A DNA stretch of 64,000 bases, from assembly GCF_014268785.2 (NCBI RefSeq), contig NZ_JABWRD020000001.1:248001-312000 (forward strand). The letters are read 5' to 3'. Source of the DNA: Pseudomonas shirazensis. GTDB lineage: Bacteria > Pseudomonadota > Gammaproteobacteria > Pseudomonadales > Pseudomonadaceae. This document shows positions 20,770 through 29,791 of the stretch, piece after piece. The position numbers and the translations under genes are program-made. The notes under the pieces were generated by a model. It worked only from the letters and a program-made list of their open reading frames with translations. It had not been told where the DNA came from and did no database searches. Numbering within the stretch: the first letter of the stretch is position 1; every line of letters starts with the position of its first letter.

Positions 20770-21146
20770 AATTTGCCGCAGACCAGTAAAATCACAGGGA
20801 GGCGGCTGGAGGCTGGCCGATTTGCCGTATTGACCAGACTGGGTGTTACGGTCAAGATACGAGCGGTTTTACGCTCGCCGTAGGCTGATCGATGGGCGCA
20901 GGAGCACCCCTAAAGACCAGGTGTAGAGCAGGGTTTTCGGGCTGAAAGCCGTCATGTAGTGGAGTTTACACGCCACCACAGAAAATGACCCGCAGGTTCT
21001 GCCTCGGCAGTCGCTACAGGACTTATCAGTCACAGTGAATAATCCTCTGGCCGATACGTTTTTAGAGGTGCCCTTGTACCCACGCGCAATCGCCGGGCCT
21101 TTGCCCCCAGGCGAGTTTCTTTTCACCGGAGAGTAACGAGGAATCC

Positions 21147-21896
21147 ATGAAGGTTCTTGTAGCTGTCAAACGAGTGGTCGACTACAACGTCAAGGTTCGC
21201 GTCAAAGCGGACAACTCCGGCGTCGACCTTGCAAACGTCAAGATGTCCATGAACCCCTTCTGCGAAATCGCGGTGGAAGAAGCCGTACGCCTGAAAGAAA
21301 AGGGCATTGCGACCGAGATCATCGCCGTTGCAGTCGGCCCGACCGCTGCCCAGGAGCAACTGCGCACCGCGCTGGCCCTCGGCGCTGACCGTGCCATCCT
21401 GGTCGAGACCAGTGATGAACTGAACTCGCTGGCCGTGGCCAAGGCGCTCAAGGCGCTGGTCGACAAGGAGCAGCCGCAACTGGTGATCCTCGGCAAACAG
21501 GCGATCGACAGCGACAACAATCAGACCGGGCAGATGCTCGCGGCGCTGACTGGCTACGCCCAGGGCACCTTCGCCTCCAAGGTCGAGGTGGCCGGTGACA
21601 AGCTCAACGTCACCCGTGAAATCGATGGCGGCCTGCAGACTGTATCGCTGAACCTGCCGGCGATCGTCACTACCGACCTGCGCCTGAACGAGCCGCGCTA
21701 TGCGTCGCTGCCGAACATCATGAAGGCCAAGAAGAAGCCGCTGGAGACTGTTACTCCGGACGCGCTGGGCGTTTCTACCGCCTCCACTGTGAAGACCGTA
21801 AAAGTCGAAGCGCCGGCTGCACGCAGCGCGGGTATCAAGGTCAAGTCGGTGGCTGAACTGGTCGAGAAATTGAAGAACGAGGCGAAGGTAATCTAA
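21147..21896 (+). CDS. etfB: Electron transfer flavoprotein beta subunit
   Basis: 249 residues, normal length. Starts with [19 protein letters not shown] and carries the ETF-beta signature region ([11 protein letters not shown], later [17 protein letters not shown]) that binds AMP. Forms the soluble ETF heterodimer with EtfA, which collects electrons from acyl-CoA dehydrogenases and similar enzymes and delivers them to EtfD. GAGAG lies about a dozen bases before the ATG. The stop codon abuts the etfA start. Confidence 0.97.
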   Translation: MKVLVAVKRVVDYNVKVRVKADNSGVDLANVKMSMNPFCEIAVEEAVRLKEKGIATEIIAVAVGPTAAQEQLRTALALGADRAILVETSDELNSLAVAKALKALVDKEQPQLVILGKQAIDSDNNQTGQMLAALTGYAQGTFASKVEVAGDKLNVTREIDGGLQTVSLNLPAIVTTDLRLNEPRYASLPNIMKAKKKPLETVTPDALGVSTASTVKTVKVEAPAARSAGIKVKSVAELVEKLKNEAKVI

Positions 21897-22826
21897 ATGA
21901 CTATCCTGGTTATCGCTGAACACGAGAACGGTGCTGTTGCCCCGGCCACCCTCAATACCGTTGCTGCTGCCGCCAAGATTGGTGGTGAAATCCACGTACT
22001 GGTCGCTGGCGCCAACGTTGGTGCTGTCGCCGAAGCCGCTGCCAAGATCGCTGGCGTGGCCAAGGTGCTGGTAGCCGACAACGCCGCCTATGCCCACCTG
22101 CTGCCGGAAAACGTCGCGCCGTTGCTGGCCGAGCTGGGCAAGGGTTACAGCCACGTGCTGGCTCCGGCCACCACCAACGGCAAGAACATCCTGCCGCGGG
22201 TTGCTGCACTGCTGGACGTCGACCAGATCTCCGAGATCATCGCGGTCGAGTCTGCCGACACCTTCAAGCGCCCGATCTATGCCGGTAACGCCATTGCCAC
22301 CGTGCAATCGAGCGCGGCAGTCAAGGTCATCACCGTGCGTACCACCGGCTTCGATCCGGTTGCTGCCGAAGGGGGTTCGGCCACTGTCGAAGCCGTCAGC
22401 GCTGCCCACGATGCCGGCAAGTCGGCGTTCGTTGGCGAAGAGCTGGCCAAGTCGGACCGTCCCGAGCTGACTGCTGCCAAGATCGTCGTTTCCGGCGGCC
22501 GCGGCATGGGTAACGGTGACAACTTCAAGCACCTGTACACCCTGGCCGACAAGCTCGGCGCCGCCGTTGGTGCTTCCCGCGCTGCGGTCGACGCAGGCTT
22601 TGTGCCGAACGATATGCAGGTCGGTCAGACCGGCAAGATCGTCGCGCCGCAGTTGTACATCGCCGTCGGTATTTCCGGCGCGATCCAGCACCTGGCCGGT
22701 ATGAAAGACTCCAAAGTGATCGTTGCGATCAACAAGGATGAAGAAGCGCCGATCTTCCAGGTGGCTGATTACGGCCTGGTCGCGGACCTGTTCGAAGCAG
22801 TTCCGGAGCTGGAAAAGCTGGTCTGA
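21897..22826 (+). CDS. etfA: Electron transfer flavoprotein alpha subunit
   Basis: 309 residues. N-terminal [14 protein letters not shown] domain, then the conserved C-terminal FAD-binding domain: [59 protein letters not shown] and [14 protein letters not shown]. Begins directly after the etfB stop codon, so the two subunits are co-translated in equal amounts. A strong terminator follows. Confidence 0.97.
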   Translation: MTILVIAEHENGAVAPATLNTVAAAAKIGGEIHVLVAGANVGAVAEAAAKIAGVAKVLVADNAAYAHLLPENVAPLLAELGKGYSHVLAPATTNGKNILPRVAALLDVDQISEIIAVESADTFKRPIYAGNAIATVQSSAAVKVITVRTTGFDPVAAEGGSATVEAVSAAHDAGKSAFVGEELAKSDRPELTAAKIVVSGGRGMGNGDNFKHLYTLADKLGAAVGASRAAVDAGFVPNDMQVGQTGKIVAPQLYIAVGISGAIQHLAGMKDSKVIVAINKDEEAPIFQVADYGLVADLFEAVPELEKLV

Positions 22827-22848
22827 TCCGCCTGCTTCACTTATAAAG

Positions 22849-22883
22849 AAGCCCGGCCCTCGACATGAGGGCCGGGCTTTTTT
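22849..22883 (+). terminator. Rho-independent terminator after etfBA
   Basis: A 12-bp perfect stem (AAGCCCGGCCCT / AGGGCCGGGCTT) with a 7-base loop, followed by a T run, 22 bases after the etfA stop codon. Confidence 0.93.
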
Positions 22884-22898
22884 CATAAGGAGTGGTGG

Positions 22899-23720
22899 AT
22901 GAATTTTCGCAGAACGGGCAGGGCGCTGGTCTGCCTGGCCGCGCTGATGTCGCCTGCGGTCATGGCGGCCGGCAAGTGCGAGCGCCTGGTCGCCACCGGC
23001 AGCCCGGATGCGCCGCCTTATTCATGGCAGGACCCGCAAGACCCGCGGCACCTGATCGGGGCCAACGTCGACCTGCTGCGCCAGGTGGCGACCGAGCTTG
23101 GCCTGAAGCTTGAAGTGCTGCACGCCGGCCGCCGCGATCAAGCGCTGGAAGAGGTGCGCAGCGGGCGTATGGACCTGTTGCTCGATACGCCCATGCAGGT
23201 AACCCAACTGGATGCCCTGGATTACATCCACCCTGCGCTGCAGCTTAATGAATACCTGGTCTGGACCCGGCATGACGGCGCCGTGGTGTTCGACGGGCCG
23301 GCTGACCTGGCTCGCTACCAGGGCACTTTGTCCGAGCGGGCGCGGCTGACCCCGGCCTTCGAGGCCTTTGCCAAGGCGCAGCTCAAGCTGGTGCCGGCGC
23401 AGAACCTGACTCAGGCGTTCCAGAAGCTGGTGCTCGGTCAGGTTGATTATGTGCTGGCCGGGCGCTACTCGGGCATGGCCATGGTCCAGGGCCTGGGCAT
23501 GGCCAATGACCTGATCGCCCGTGGCCTGCCGGTGGATCGCCCCGGGCTGTACCTGGCGGTGTCGCACAACTCGGCCTGCAATGACGCCTGGTTGCGCGGA
23601 CAACTGGCAAAAAAACTGACAGAATTGCCGATCTCTGGTGCATCCGAAACGGTGCTGCAACGTAACGTCGAACGCTGGAAGGCGCAGATGTTGGTGCCCC
23701 AGGATGCCCCCAAACAGTAG
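22899..23720 (+). CDS. Periplasmic amino-acid-type solute-binding protein, no adjacent transporter
   Basis: 273 residues. Signal peptide (about 1-24, ending A-V-M-A-A), then a family-3 solute-binding fold: ATGSPDAPPYSWQD at the first strand, DLLRQVATELGLKLEV, then RRDQALEEVRSGRMDLLLDTPM. ABC importers for polar amino acids use such proteins, but no permease or ATPase gene is nearby. Instead it is followed seven bases later by a small lipoprotein gene and then an OmpA-type lipoprotein gene, which suggests an envelope or sensing role. The ligand is unknown. ATG 22899 is preceded by AAGGAG. Confidence 0.8.
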   Translation: MNFRRTGRALVCLAALMSPAVMAAGKCERLVATGSPDAPPYSWQDPQDPRHLIGANVDLLRQVATELGLKLEVLHAGRRDQALEEVRSGRMDLLLDTPMQVTQLDALDYIHPALQLNEYLVWTRHDGAVVFDGPADLARYQGTLSERARLTPAFEAFAKAQLKLVPAQNLTQAFQKLVLGQVDYVLAGRYSGMAMVQGLGMANDLIARGLPVDRPGLYLAVSHNSACNDAWLRGQLAKKLTELPISGASETVLQRNVERWKAQMLVPQDAPKQ

Positions 23721-23727
23721 GAAGACC

Positions 23728-24084
23728 GTGTTGAGAATCCAACCCTTGATGCTGGCCCTGGCCATCACCAGCCTGGCTGGCTGTGCCAATGATCCGGCGC
23801 CCACTGAACAACTGCGGCTGTCCGAGCAGGCGCTGGAGCAGGCCAAGGCCGTCGGTGCCACCGATCAGGTCGAAGCGCTGAAGCTGGCAGACGAAAAACT
23901 GACTCGCGCGAAAGCCAATCTGCTCAGCCAGGACAATCGCGACGCACGCATGCGCGCCGAGCAGGCCGAACTGGATGCGCGCCTGGCCGAGGCACAGGTA
24001 TTGACGGTCAAGAGCGAAGAGCAGTTGACCGTGCTGCAATCGCGCGTCAAGCGCTTGCGCAAGCAATTGGAGGCGCAGCCATGA
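23728..24084 (+). CDS. Small lipoprotein with DUF4398-like helical domain
   Basis: 118 residues starting at GTG 23728, with AGGAAG a few bases upstream. Lipobox L-A-G-C at about residue 18, then an all-helical, charged, Ala/Gln/Glu-rich body (coiled coil, about 25-115) ending in basic residues. This is the pattern of DUF4398 proteins. Its last four bases overlap the next gene (ATGA), whose N-terminal half has the same helical character, so the two lipoproteins are probably made and work together at the outer membrane. Function unknown. Confidence 0.75.
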   Translation: MLRIQPLMLALAITSLAGCANDPAPTEQLRLSEQALEQAKAVGATDQVEALKLADEKLTRAKANLLSQDNRDARMRAEQAELDARLAEAQVLTVKSEEQLTVLQSRVKRLRKQLEAQP

Positions 24085-24890
24085 ATCGCACTACGCCAAT
24101 CGCGGCGCTGGCATTGCTGGCGCTGGTCGGTCTGCAGGGCTGTGCCAGCCAGCGCAGCGAGTCGGCCCTGGAGGACGCCAGCGCGGCGTTCCAGAAGGTC
24201 AAGGATGACTCCAACGTGCTGCGCAGTGCGCCACGCGACGTGATTCGCGCCGGCGAGTCGCTGGCCAAGGCCGAGCGCTTGTCCAGCTACATCGGCACCG
24301 GTGCCGATGTGCGCCACTACGCTTATCTGAGTCAGCGCTACAGCGAGATCGCTGCCGAGCACGCCAAGCTGTCGTTGAATCAGGAGCGCATCGCCAAGCT
24401 TGATCTGGAGCGTCAGCGCCTGCAGTTGGCGCTACGTGAGGCCAAGCTGGCCAGTGTGCAGCAGCAAGGCAAGTGGGTCGAAGCGCAGATCAGCGCGCTG
24501 GCCTCCGAGCAGAGCGAGCGCGGCCTGGTGATGACCCTTGGCGATGTGCTGTTCGACACCGGTCGGGCTGATCTGAAGAATTCGGCAAGTCGCACCGTGC
24601 TCAAGCTGGTGCAGTTTCTCCAGCTCAATCCGCGCCGTGTGATCCGCATCGAGGGTTACACCGACAGTACTGGTACGCCGGAAGACAACCTCAAACTGTC
24701 GCGTGATCGTGCACAGGCCGTGGCCGATATGCTGGTCGATCTGGGTATCGACGAGAAGCGTATTCAGGTCGAGGGTTACGGCGACCAGTACCCGATCGAC
24801 GTCAATGCTTCGGAGCGGGGCAGGGCGCAGAACCGCCGAGTCGAGATCGTCTTCTCGGACGACAAGGGCAAACTCGCCGCGCCACGCTGA
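24081..24890 (+). CDS. OmpA-family peptidoglycan-binding lipoprotein
   Basis: 269 residues. Lipobox L-Q-G-C at about residue 20; a helical DUF4398-like stretch (about 25-135); then an OmpA C-terminal domain (about 150-260) with GDVLFDTGRADLKNSA, IEGYTDSTGTPEDNLKLSRDRAQAVADML and the NRRVEIVF end that binds diaminopimelate in peptidoglycan. It anchors the outer membrane or an envelope complex to the cell wall. Third gene of the binding-protein/lipoprotein/OmpA operon, overlapping the preceding gene by four bases. Confidence 0.88.
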   Translation: MNRTTPIAALALLALVGLQGCASQRSESALEDASAAFQKVKDDSNVLRSAPRDVIRAGESLAKAERLSSYIGTGADVRHYAYLSQRYSEIAAEHAKLSLNQERIAKLDLERQRLQLALREAKLASVQQQGKWVEAQISALASEQSERGLVMTLGDVLFDTGRADLKNSASRTVLKLVQFLQLNPRRVIRIEGYTDSTGTPEDNLKLSRDRAQAVADMLVDLGIDEKRIQVEGYGDQYPIDVNASERGRAQNRRVEIVFSDDKGKLAAPR

Positions 24891-24903
24891 CGGGCGCTGC
24901 TCG

Positions 24904-24924
24904 CGGGGCCTTTGCATGGCCCCG
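24904..24924. terminator. Hairpin after the OmpA-lipoprotein gene
   Basis: CGGGGCC-tttgcat-GGCCCCG, a 7-bp perfect stem 13 bases after the stop codon, without a following T run. Likely the transcript end of the operon. Confidence 0.5.
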
Positions 24925-24963
24925 TGAGCTGGCGTGGATAAACCCTGAAAGGGTGCTGGTCAC

Positions 24964-25029
24964 GTAACTGTAATGTCGACTATTCTGCAATCTGTCCCCG
25001 TACACTTTGTAACTGTTCCGGTATTCTGC
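24964..25029. promoter_or_regulatory. Paired direct repeats upstream of the MocR-type regulator
   Basis: GTAACTGT and TATTCTGC occur as a pair twice: 24964-24971 with 24981-24988, and 25009-25016 with 25022-25029. The second pair ends 53 bases before the regulator's start codon. MocR-family proteins often bind direct repeats in their own promoters, so this is a candidate operator; no experiment supports it. Confidence 0.45.
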
Positions 25030-25082
25030 CTGTCAGTGAGTCGCATAAAAACAACGACCCGTCCGCGCTTCGAGAATCCGTC

Positions 25083-26525
25083 ATGACCAACCTGCTGCTG
25101 TACCAGCGCATCGCCCAGCAACTGGCTGAGGACATCCGTCGCGGTGTCTACCAGCCCGGTGAGCGAGTACCGTCGGTGCGCAAGATGAGCGCGCAGCTCA
25201 ATGTCAGCCACGCAACCGTGCTTCAGGCCTATGCCAACCTGGAAGACCAGGGGCTGATCCGCGCACGGCCGCAGTCCGGTTACTATGTGCACCAGACGCC
25301 AGCGCTGACTGCGCAGACGCCAGACATCGCCCGCGTCGAGCGGCCTGGCCTGGTTACCCGCGCGACCATCATCCAGCAGGTACTGACCGAGGCGCGTCGG
25401 GATGGCGTGTTCCCGTTCGGCGCTGCCGTGCCACATGTCGACTATCTGCCGGTACGAGCGCTACACCAGCAATTGGCCAAGGTCACCCGTTTTCATAGCC
25501 CGCGCGCGTTCAGTTACATGTTCAGCCCGGGCTTCGAGCCACTGCGTCGACAGATAGCCATTCGCATGCGCGATGCCGGTGTGTTGGTCGACCCGCGTGA
25601 GATCATCGTGACCCATGGCTGTGTCGATGCGCTGCAGATGTCGCTGCGCGTGCTGACCCGGCCGGGGGACCTGATCGCAGCCGAGTCGCCGACCTATTAC
25701 GGCCTGCTGCAACTGGCAGATCTGCTTGGGCTGAAAGTCATCGAGATTCCCAGCGACCCTGCCAACGGCATCAGCCTTGAGGCATTGCAGCTGGCGGCCA
25801 ATCAGTGGTCGATCAAGGCGCTGGTACTGACTGCGCGATTGAGCAACCCGCTTGGCGGCACCATCCCGGAAGAGCGCCAGAAGCAGCTGCTGCGGCTGGC
25901 ATCGGACTTTGACATCCAGATCGTCGAGGATGATATCTACGGCGAGCTGATGTTCGAACAGGGCCGCACCAAGGCACTCAAGGCCTACGACCGGCTGGAT
26001 CGGGTGATCTACTGTTCGAGCTTTTCCAAGACCTTATCTCCCGGCGTACGGGTGGGCTGGATGATTGCCGGCCGTTATCAGGCCGAGATCCAGCGCTTGC
26101 AGACCTTCACCACGCACTCGGCTTGCAGTGTGACTCAGATGGCGGTGTCGGCGTACCTGGAAAACGGCGGCTATGACCGCCACCTGCGCTTTATCCGCCA
26201 GGAATACCGCAAGAACCTCAGTGCGTATCAGTTAGCGGTGCAGCAGCACTTCCCTGAGGGCACGCAAATGACCCGGCCAACCGGCGGTTTCATCCTTTGG
26301 GTGAGTCTGCCTGGGCGGGTCAACACCCAGGATCTGCATGTGCGCGCGCTGGAGCAGGGCATCAGTATCGCGCCAGGATTGATCTTCAGTAATACCGAGC
26401 AGTTCAACCACTGTATTCGGCTCAACTGCGGTATCCCCTGGAACAAGGAAGCCGAGCGCGCCGTGATCACCCTTGGCCTGCTGGCCCATCAATTGTGCAA
26501 AGACTCGGCCAGTTCAATGTTCTAG
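25083..26525 (+). CDS. MocR-family transcriptional regulator (GntR domain fused to aminotransferase fold)
   Basis: 480 residues. GntR winged helix (about 5-75: LAEDIRRGVYQPGERVPSVRKMSAQLNVSHATVLQAYANLEDQGLI), then a class-I aminotransferase-like domain (about 110-470) with the PLP-lysine region YCSSFSKTLSPGVRVGW. Such regulators sense an amine or amino acid through PLP chemistry and activate or repress a nearby metabolic gene. No obvious aminotransferase or transport target sits beside it, so the regulated gene is unknown. Stands alone, with paired repeats upstream. Confidence 0.9.
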   Translation: MTNLLLYQRIAQQLAEDIRRGVYQPGERVPSVRKMSAQLNVSHATVLQAYANLEDQGLIRARPQSGYYVHQTPALTAQTPDIARVERPGLVTRATIIQQVLTEARRDGVFPFGAAVPHVDYLPVRALHQQLAKVTRFHSPRAFSYMFSPGFEPLRRQIAIRMRDAGVLVDPREIIVTHGCVDALQMSLRVLTRPGDLIAAESPTYYGLLQLADLLGLKVIEIPSDPANGISLEALQLAANQWSIKALVLTARLSNPLGGTIPEERQKQLLRLASDFDIQIVEDDIYGELMFEQGRTKALKAYDRLDRVIYCSSFSKTLSPGVRVGWMIAGRYQAEIQRLQTFTTHSACSVTQMAVSAYLENGGYDRHLRFIRQEYRKNLSAYQLAVQQHFPEGTQMTRPTGGFILWVSLPGRVNTQDLHVRALEQGISIAPGLIFSNTEQFNHCIRLNCGIPWNKEAERAVITLGLLAHQLCKDSASSMF

Positions 26526-26579
26526 TCTTGCCAGATTCAGGCTGAACCGCCAGCATAGTCCTGTCATTCAGCGGTGTTT

Positions 26580-27077
26580 ATGGAGTTCATGAAAGCGCTT
26601 CGCTGTTTTGCCCTGTTGTTTTGCCTGGTTCCGCTGTGTTTCTTCAGCGGTGCGCTGCAGGCTGCCTCCACAGCGCCAGTCGCTGCCCCGGCCAAGGCGG
26701 CCAGCAAGGTCACCGCTGGCAAGGCGAGCACGCGCCCGGCAAAGGCTGCGGTGCGCAAGAAGGCCAAGGCCAAGCCTGTGGCGAGAAGCAAACGCAAGGC
26801 AGTCAGCAAGGCTGTGGCCAAACCGGTACCCAACGCCAAGCTCGACCTCAGCTTGCCTACGCACCTGGTCGACAAGCTTGAGCCGGAGGTGAATACCTTG
26901 TCGTCGCAACGGCGCAAGCCTCTGCTGCCGTCGATGTTCCCGGAGAACCCGCCGGCGGATGACAGCCCATTTCAGCTCAACGGGCGCTTGATCAACAACG
27001 AGATGCAGCTGCAGTTACGCAATGACAGCCGGCGTGAAGTCGAAGGCGCTGCCATCGATTTTCAATTCCGCCAGTAA
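26580..27077 (+). CDS. Exported Lys/Ala-rich protein of unknown function
   Basis: 165 residues if the ATG at 26580 is used; an in-frame ATG at 26589 (M-K-A-L-R) has GGAG only three bases upstream, and GTG 26574 is also possible. Hydrophobic signal sequence (about 5-27), then about 60 residues of Lys, Ala, Pro and Arg repeats resembling histone-like or cell-wall-binding low-complexity tails, then a more ordered acidic/neutral C-terminal 70 residues. I do not recognise the family. The basic tail could bind nucleic acid, peptidoglycan or lipopolysaccharide outside the membrane; this is a guess from composition. Confidence 0.6.
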   Translation: MEFMKALRCFALLFCLVPLCFFSGALQAASTAPVAAPAKAASKVTAGKASTRPAKAAVRKKAKAKPVARSKRKAVSKAVAKPVPNAKLDLSLPTHLVDKLEPEVNTLSSQRRKPLLPSMFPENPPADDSPFQLNGRLINNEMQLQLRNDSRREVEGAAIDFQFRQ

Positions 27078-27125
27078 CTGCAACTGACTGCCGGGTCACG
27101 GCAGATTTCATCTTGCCAGCAATTT

Positions 27126-27139
27126 CAAACGAATGTTTG
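27126..27139. promoter_or_regulatory. PsrA-type operator before the YkgJ-like gene
   Basis: CAAAC-GAAT-GTTTG, flanked by T and A to make a longer palindrome, fits the PsrA consensus with N4. It overlaps a weak promoter (TTCAAA, 16 bases, TACTAT at 27146-27151) and lies 53 bases before the start codon at 27193. This is the second such site in the window. Confidence 0.6.
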
Positions 27140-27192
27140 AGTCGTTACTATCAGGGACGTTCGTCCCGTTTTGTTCCAGGAGTCTAGAATTG

Positions 27193-27447
27193 ATGAAATG
27201 CCGAGAGGGTTGCGGTGCGTGCTGCATCGCCCCTTCGATCAGCTCGCCCATGCCGCGCATGCCACATGGCAAGCCGGCCGGTGAGCGCTGTCTGCACCTG
27301 ACGCCGAGCAATCTCTGTGAGCTTTTCGGCAGGCCGGAGCGCCCCGCAGTGTGTGGTGGCTTCAAGGCCGATGTCGAGGTGTGTGGCAGTGACAGTGACG
27401 AGGCAATCAGGCTTCTTGGCTGGCTGGAGCAGATGACGGCGGCGTGA
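27193..27447 (+). CDS. YkgJ-family cysteine-cluster protein
   Basis: 84 residues. Begins with M-K-C-R-E-G-C-G-A-C-C, the C-x3-C-x2-C-C cluster that defines YkgJ-like putative zinc or iron-sulfur-binding proteins, with further cysteines at CLHL, LCELF and VCGGF. Function is not known for the family. The ATG at 27193 is chosen because AGGAG lies 11 bases upstream and the cluster normally sits at the very N-terminus. Followed 28 bases later by the START-domain gene, probably co-transcribed. A PsrA-type operator lies in its promoter. Confidence 0.8.
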   Translation: MKCREGCGACCIAPSISSPMPRMPHGKPAGERCLHLTPSNLCELFGRPERPAVCGGFKADVEVCGSDSDEAIRLLGWLEQMTAA

Positions 27448-27475
27448 CACGGTATCTTCGACAACAAGGATAAGC

Positions 27476-28084
27476 ATGATGAGATCGTTCAAGCGTATTG
27501 CACTGCTGTGCGGCATGGGTGTGTTGCTGGCTCCGGCCGCCTGGGCAGAAAACTGGCAGGTGGCCAAGGACAAGGACGGCATCACCGTGTCGCTCAGCGA
27601 GGTGGCAGGGTCGCAGTACAAGGCCTACCGCGGCGTGACGGTGATCAAGGCACCGCTGGCCAAGGTCAAGGCGCTGCAGGAAGACGTCGCCGGGGCCTGT
27701 GCCTGGATCCATGAGTGCGAGTCGCAGAAGCTGCTCAAGCATGAGGGTGATCAAACCTGGACCTACAGCCGCTTCAATACGCCGCCGCTGGTAACCCCGC
27801 GTGACTCGGTGATGCTGGTTACCACCACTCAGCAAGCGGACGGCAGCCTGCTGCGCACGCTTGAAGAAAAGCCCGATTATCTGCCGGCAGAAAAGGGTTT
27901 TGTGCGGGTGGCCAAGGTCGAAGGCTTCTGGAAGCTGGTGCCCAAGGGTGACAGCACTGAAGTGATCTATCAGGTGCACACCGAGCCAGGTGGCAGCGTG
28001 CCGTCCTGGCTCGCCAACAAATTCGTCGTGGATGCACCATTCAATACCCTGCAGGCGCTGCGCGAGCGGGCCGAGAAGCCCTGA
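27476..28084 (+). CDS. Exported START-domain (lipid-binding fold) protein
   Basis: 202 residues. Signal peptide (about 1-23, ending A-A-W-A), then a START/SRPBCC-type domain spanning the rest: NWQVAKDKDGITVSL at the first strand, SRFNTPPLVTPRDSVMLV in the middle and a C-terminal helix FVVDAPFNTLQALRERAE. The fold makes a hydrophobic tunnel for lipids or sterol-like molecules. A periplasmic lipid-binding role would fit control by a fatty-acid-responsive operator upstream of the preceding gene. Ends in a terminator shared with gltA. Confidence 0.8.
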   Translation: MMRSFKRIALLCGMGVLLAPAAWAENWQVAKDKDGITVSLSEVAGSQYKAYRGVTVIKAPLAKVKALQEDVAGACAWIHECESQKLLKHEGDQTWTYSRFNTPPLVTPRDSVMLVTTTQQADGSLLRTLEEKPDYLPAEKGFVRVAKVEGFWKLVPKGDSTEVIYQVHTEPGGSVPSWLANKFVVDAPFNTLQALRERAEKP

Positions 28085-28095
28085 TCGGCAAATGC

Positions 28096-28124
28096 AAAAA
28101 GGCTGCCCGAGGGCAGCCTTTTTT
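28096..28124. terminator. Bidirectional terminator between START gene and gltA
   Basis: GGCTGCCC-GA-GGGCAGCC, an 8-bp stem flanked by an A run on the left and a T run on the right. It can therefore end both convergent transcripts. Confidence 0.9.
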
Positions 28125-28151
28125 ACGCATTCAGCATTTAACCAGCGATGC

Positions 28152-29441
28152 TTACTTGCGATCCGTCAGGTTGACGATATCGCGCTGCGGCTCACCGGTG
28201 TACAGCTGGCGTGGGCGGCCAATCTTGTACGGGCTGGAGAGCATTTCTTTCCAGTGCGAGATCCAGCCGACAGTACGTGCCAGGGCAAAGATCACGGTGA
28301 ACATGCTGGTCGGAATGCCGATCGCCTTGAGGATGATCCCCGAGTAGAAGTCGACGTTCGGATACAGCGAGCGCTCGATGAAGTACGGATCGGTCAGAGC
28401 GATCTCTTCAAGGCGCATGGCCAGTTGCAGTTGCGGGTCGTCCTTGATGCCCAGCTCGCGCAGGACTTCGTCGCAGGTCTGCTTCATCACGGTGGCGCGC
28501 GGGTCACGGTTCTTGTAGACGCGGTGACCGAAGCCCATCAACTTGAACGGATCGTTCTTGTCCTTGGCCTTGGCGATGAAAGTGTCGATGTTGGAAACAT
28601 CGCCGATTTCATCGAGCATGGTCAGTACGGCTTCGTTGGCGCCGCCGTGTGCCGGGCCCCACAGTGCGGCGATGCCGGCTGCGATACAGGCGAACGGGTT
28701 GGCACCCGACGAGCCGGCCAGACGTACGGTGGAGGTCGAAGCGTTCTGCTCGTGGTCGGCATGGAGGATGAAGATCCGGTCCATCGCCTTGGCCAGCACC
28801 GGGCTGATCGGTTTGATCTCGCACGGGGTGTTGAACATCATGTGCAGGAAGTTTTCCGCGTACGACAGGTCGTTGCGCGGGTACATCATCGGCTGGCCCA
28901 TGGAGTACTTGTAAACCATCGCTGCCAGGGTCGGCATTTTCGCGACCAGGCGCACCGCGGAAATTTCGCGGTGTTGCGGGTTATTGATATCCAGGGAGTC
29001 GTGGTAGAACGCCGAGAGGGCGCCGACCACACCGCACATCACCGCCATTGGGTGAGCGTCGCGGCGGAAACCGTTGAAGAACGACTTCAGCTGCTCGTGA
29101 ACCATGGTGTGGTTCTTGACGGTGCTGACGAACTGCGCCTTCTGCTCGGCATTCGGCAGTTCGCCGTTGAGCAGCAGGTAGCAGGTTTCGAGGTAGTCCG
29201 ATTGCTCGGCGAGCTGCTCGATCGGGTAGCCGCGGTGCAGCAGGATACCCTTGTCGCCGTCAATGTAGGTGATCTTCGACTCGCACGAGGCAGTCGCCAT
29301 GAAACCTGGGTCGAAGGTGAAGTGACCAGAAGCCCCCAACCCGCGGACGTCGATTACATCGGGACCAACGGTGCCGGTTAAAATGGGCAGCTCGACGGGG
29401 GCTGCGCCCTCGATGACCAACTGCGCTTTTTTGTCAGCCAT
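28152..29441 (-). CDS. gltA: Citrate synthase (type I, hexameric form)
   Basis: 429 residues, normal for the Gram-negative, NADH-sensitive form. Condenses oxaloacetate and acetyl-CoA to citrate, the entry step of the TCA cycle. The active-site His region [21 protein letters not shown], the [10 protein letters not shown] loop and the [15 protein letters not shown] segment are all present. ATG 29441 is preceded by a perfect AGGAGG. Divergent from sdhCDAB, with its own sigma-70 promoter in the shared region. Confidence 0.98.
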   Translation of the reverse strand: MADKKAQLVIEGAAPVELPILTGTVGPDVIDVRGLGASGHFTFDPGFMATASCESKITYIDGDKGILLHRGYPIEQLAEQSDYLETCYLLLNGELPNAEQKAQFVSTVKNHTMVHEQLKSFFNGFRRDAHPMAVMCGVVGALSAFYHDSLDINNPQHREISAVRLVAKMPTLAAMVYKYSMGQPMMYPRNDLSYAENFLHMMFNTPCEIKPISPVLAKAMDRIFILHADHEQNASTSTVRLAGSSGANPFACIAAGIAALWGPAHGGANEAVLTMLDEIGDVSNIDTFIAKAKDKNDPFKLMGFGHRVYKNRDPRATVMKQTCDEVLRELGIKDDPQLQLAMRLEEIALTDPYFIERSLYPNVDFYSGIILKAIGIPTSMFTVIFALARTVGWISHWKEMLSSPYKIGRPRQLYTGEPQRDIVNLTDRK

Positions 29442-29499
29442 GTGGCCTCCTATTAATGCTTGAAATCATCAGACAGACCCCCCACGCAGGGCCCGCACC

Positions 29500-29527
29500 A
29501 CTATAGAGGGATAAATTCAGATGTCAA
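29500..29527 (-). promoter_or_regulatory. Sigma-70 promoter of gltA
   Basis: On the minus strand a perfect TTGACA (29527-29522), a 16-base spacer and TATAGT (29505-29500). Transcription would begin near 29493, about 50 bases before the ATG. Confidence 0.8.
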
Positions 29528-29641
29528 TTTGCCTAAAGGTGGGTTGAATCACCCCCTAAGGCCTGATTTTTCAAGAAATTGGCGCCCGTTTACGCCTTTT
29601 GTACGTTAAAGGCAATGCGCTATTTGGGCTAGCCCATCACG

Positions 29642-29670
29642 TTGTCATAAGCAGCCTAACTGTCTATACT
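29642..29670 (+). promoter_or_regulatory. Sigma-70 promoter of sdhCDAB
   Basis: TTGTCA (29642-29647), a 17-base spacer and TATACT (29665-29670). The transcript would start near 29677 with a leader of about 115 bases. The remainder of the 350-base gltA-sdhC gap shows no gene or clear operator. Confidence 0.8.
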
Positions 29671-29791
29671 CGGCAGCCGACCGCCAAGGGCTTGCAAGCC
29701 CGATTGCTGGGGGTCGCCGTTCCCTGGGTGGTGGGTACCTGACCAGTACACTTACCAACAACTTTGCCCTGTTAGCTTGGGGCTCTTCAGT

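Noticed and set aside
20869..21126. An 85-codon minus-strand frame in the etfD-etfB gap
   Set aside because: No ribosome site and an odd composition; the region is better explained as the leader of etfBA.
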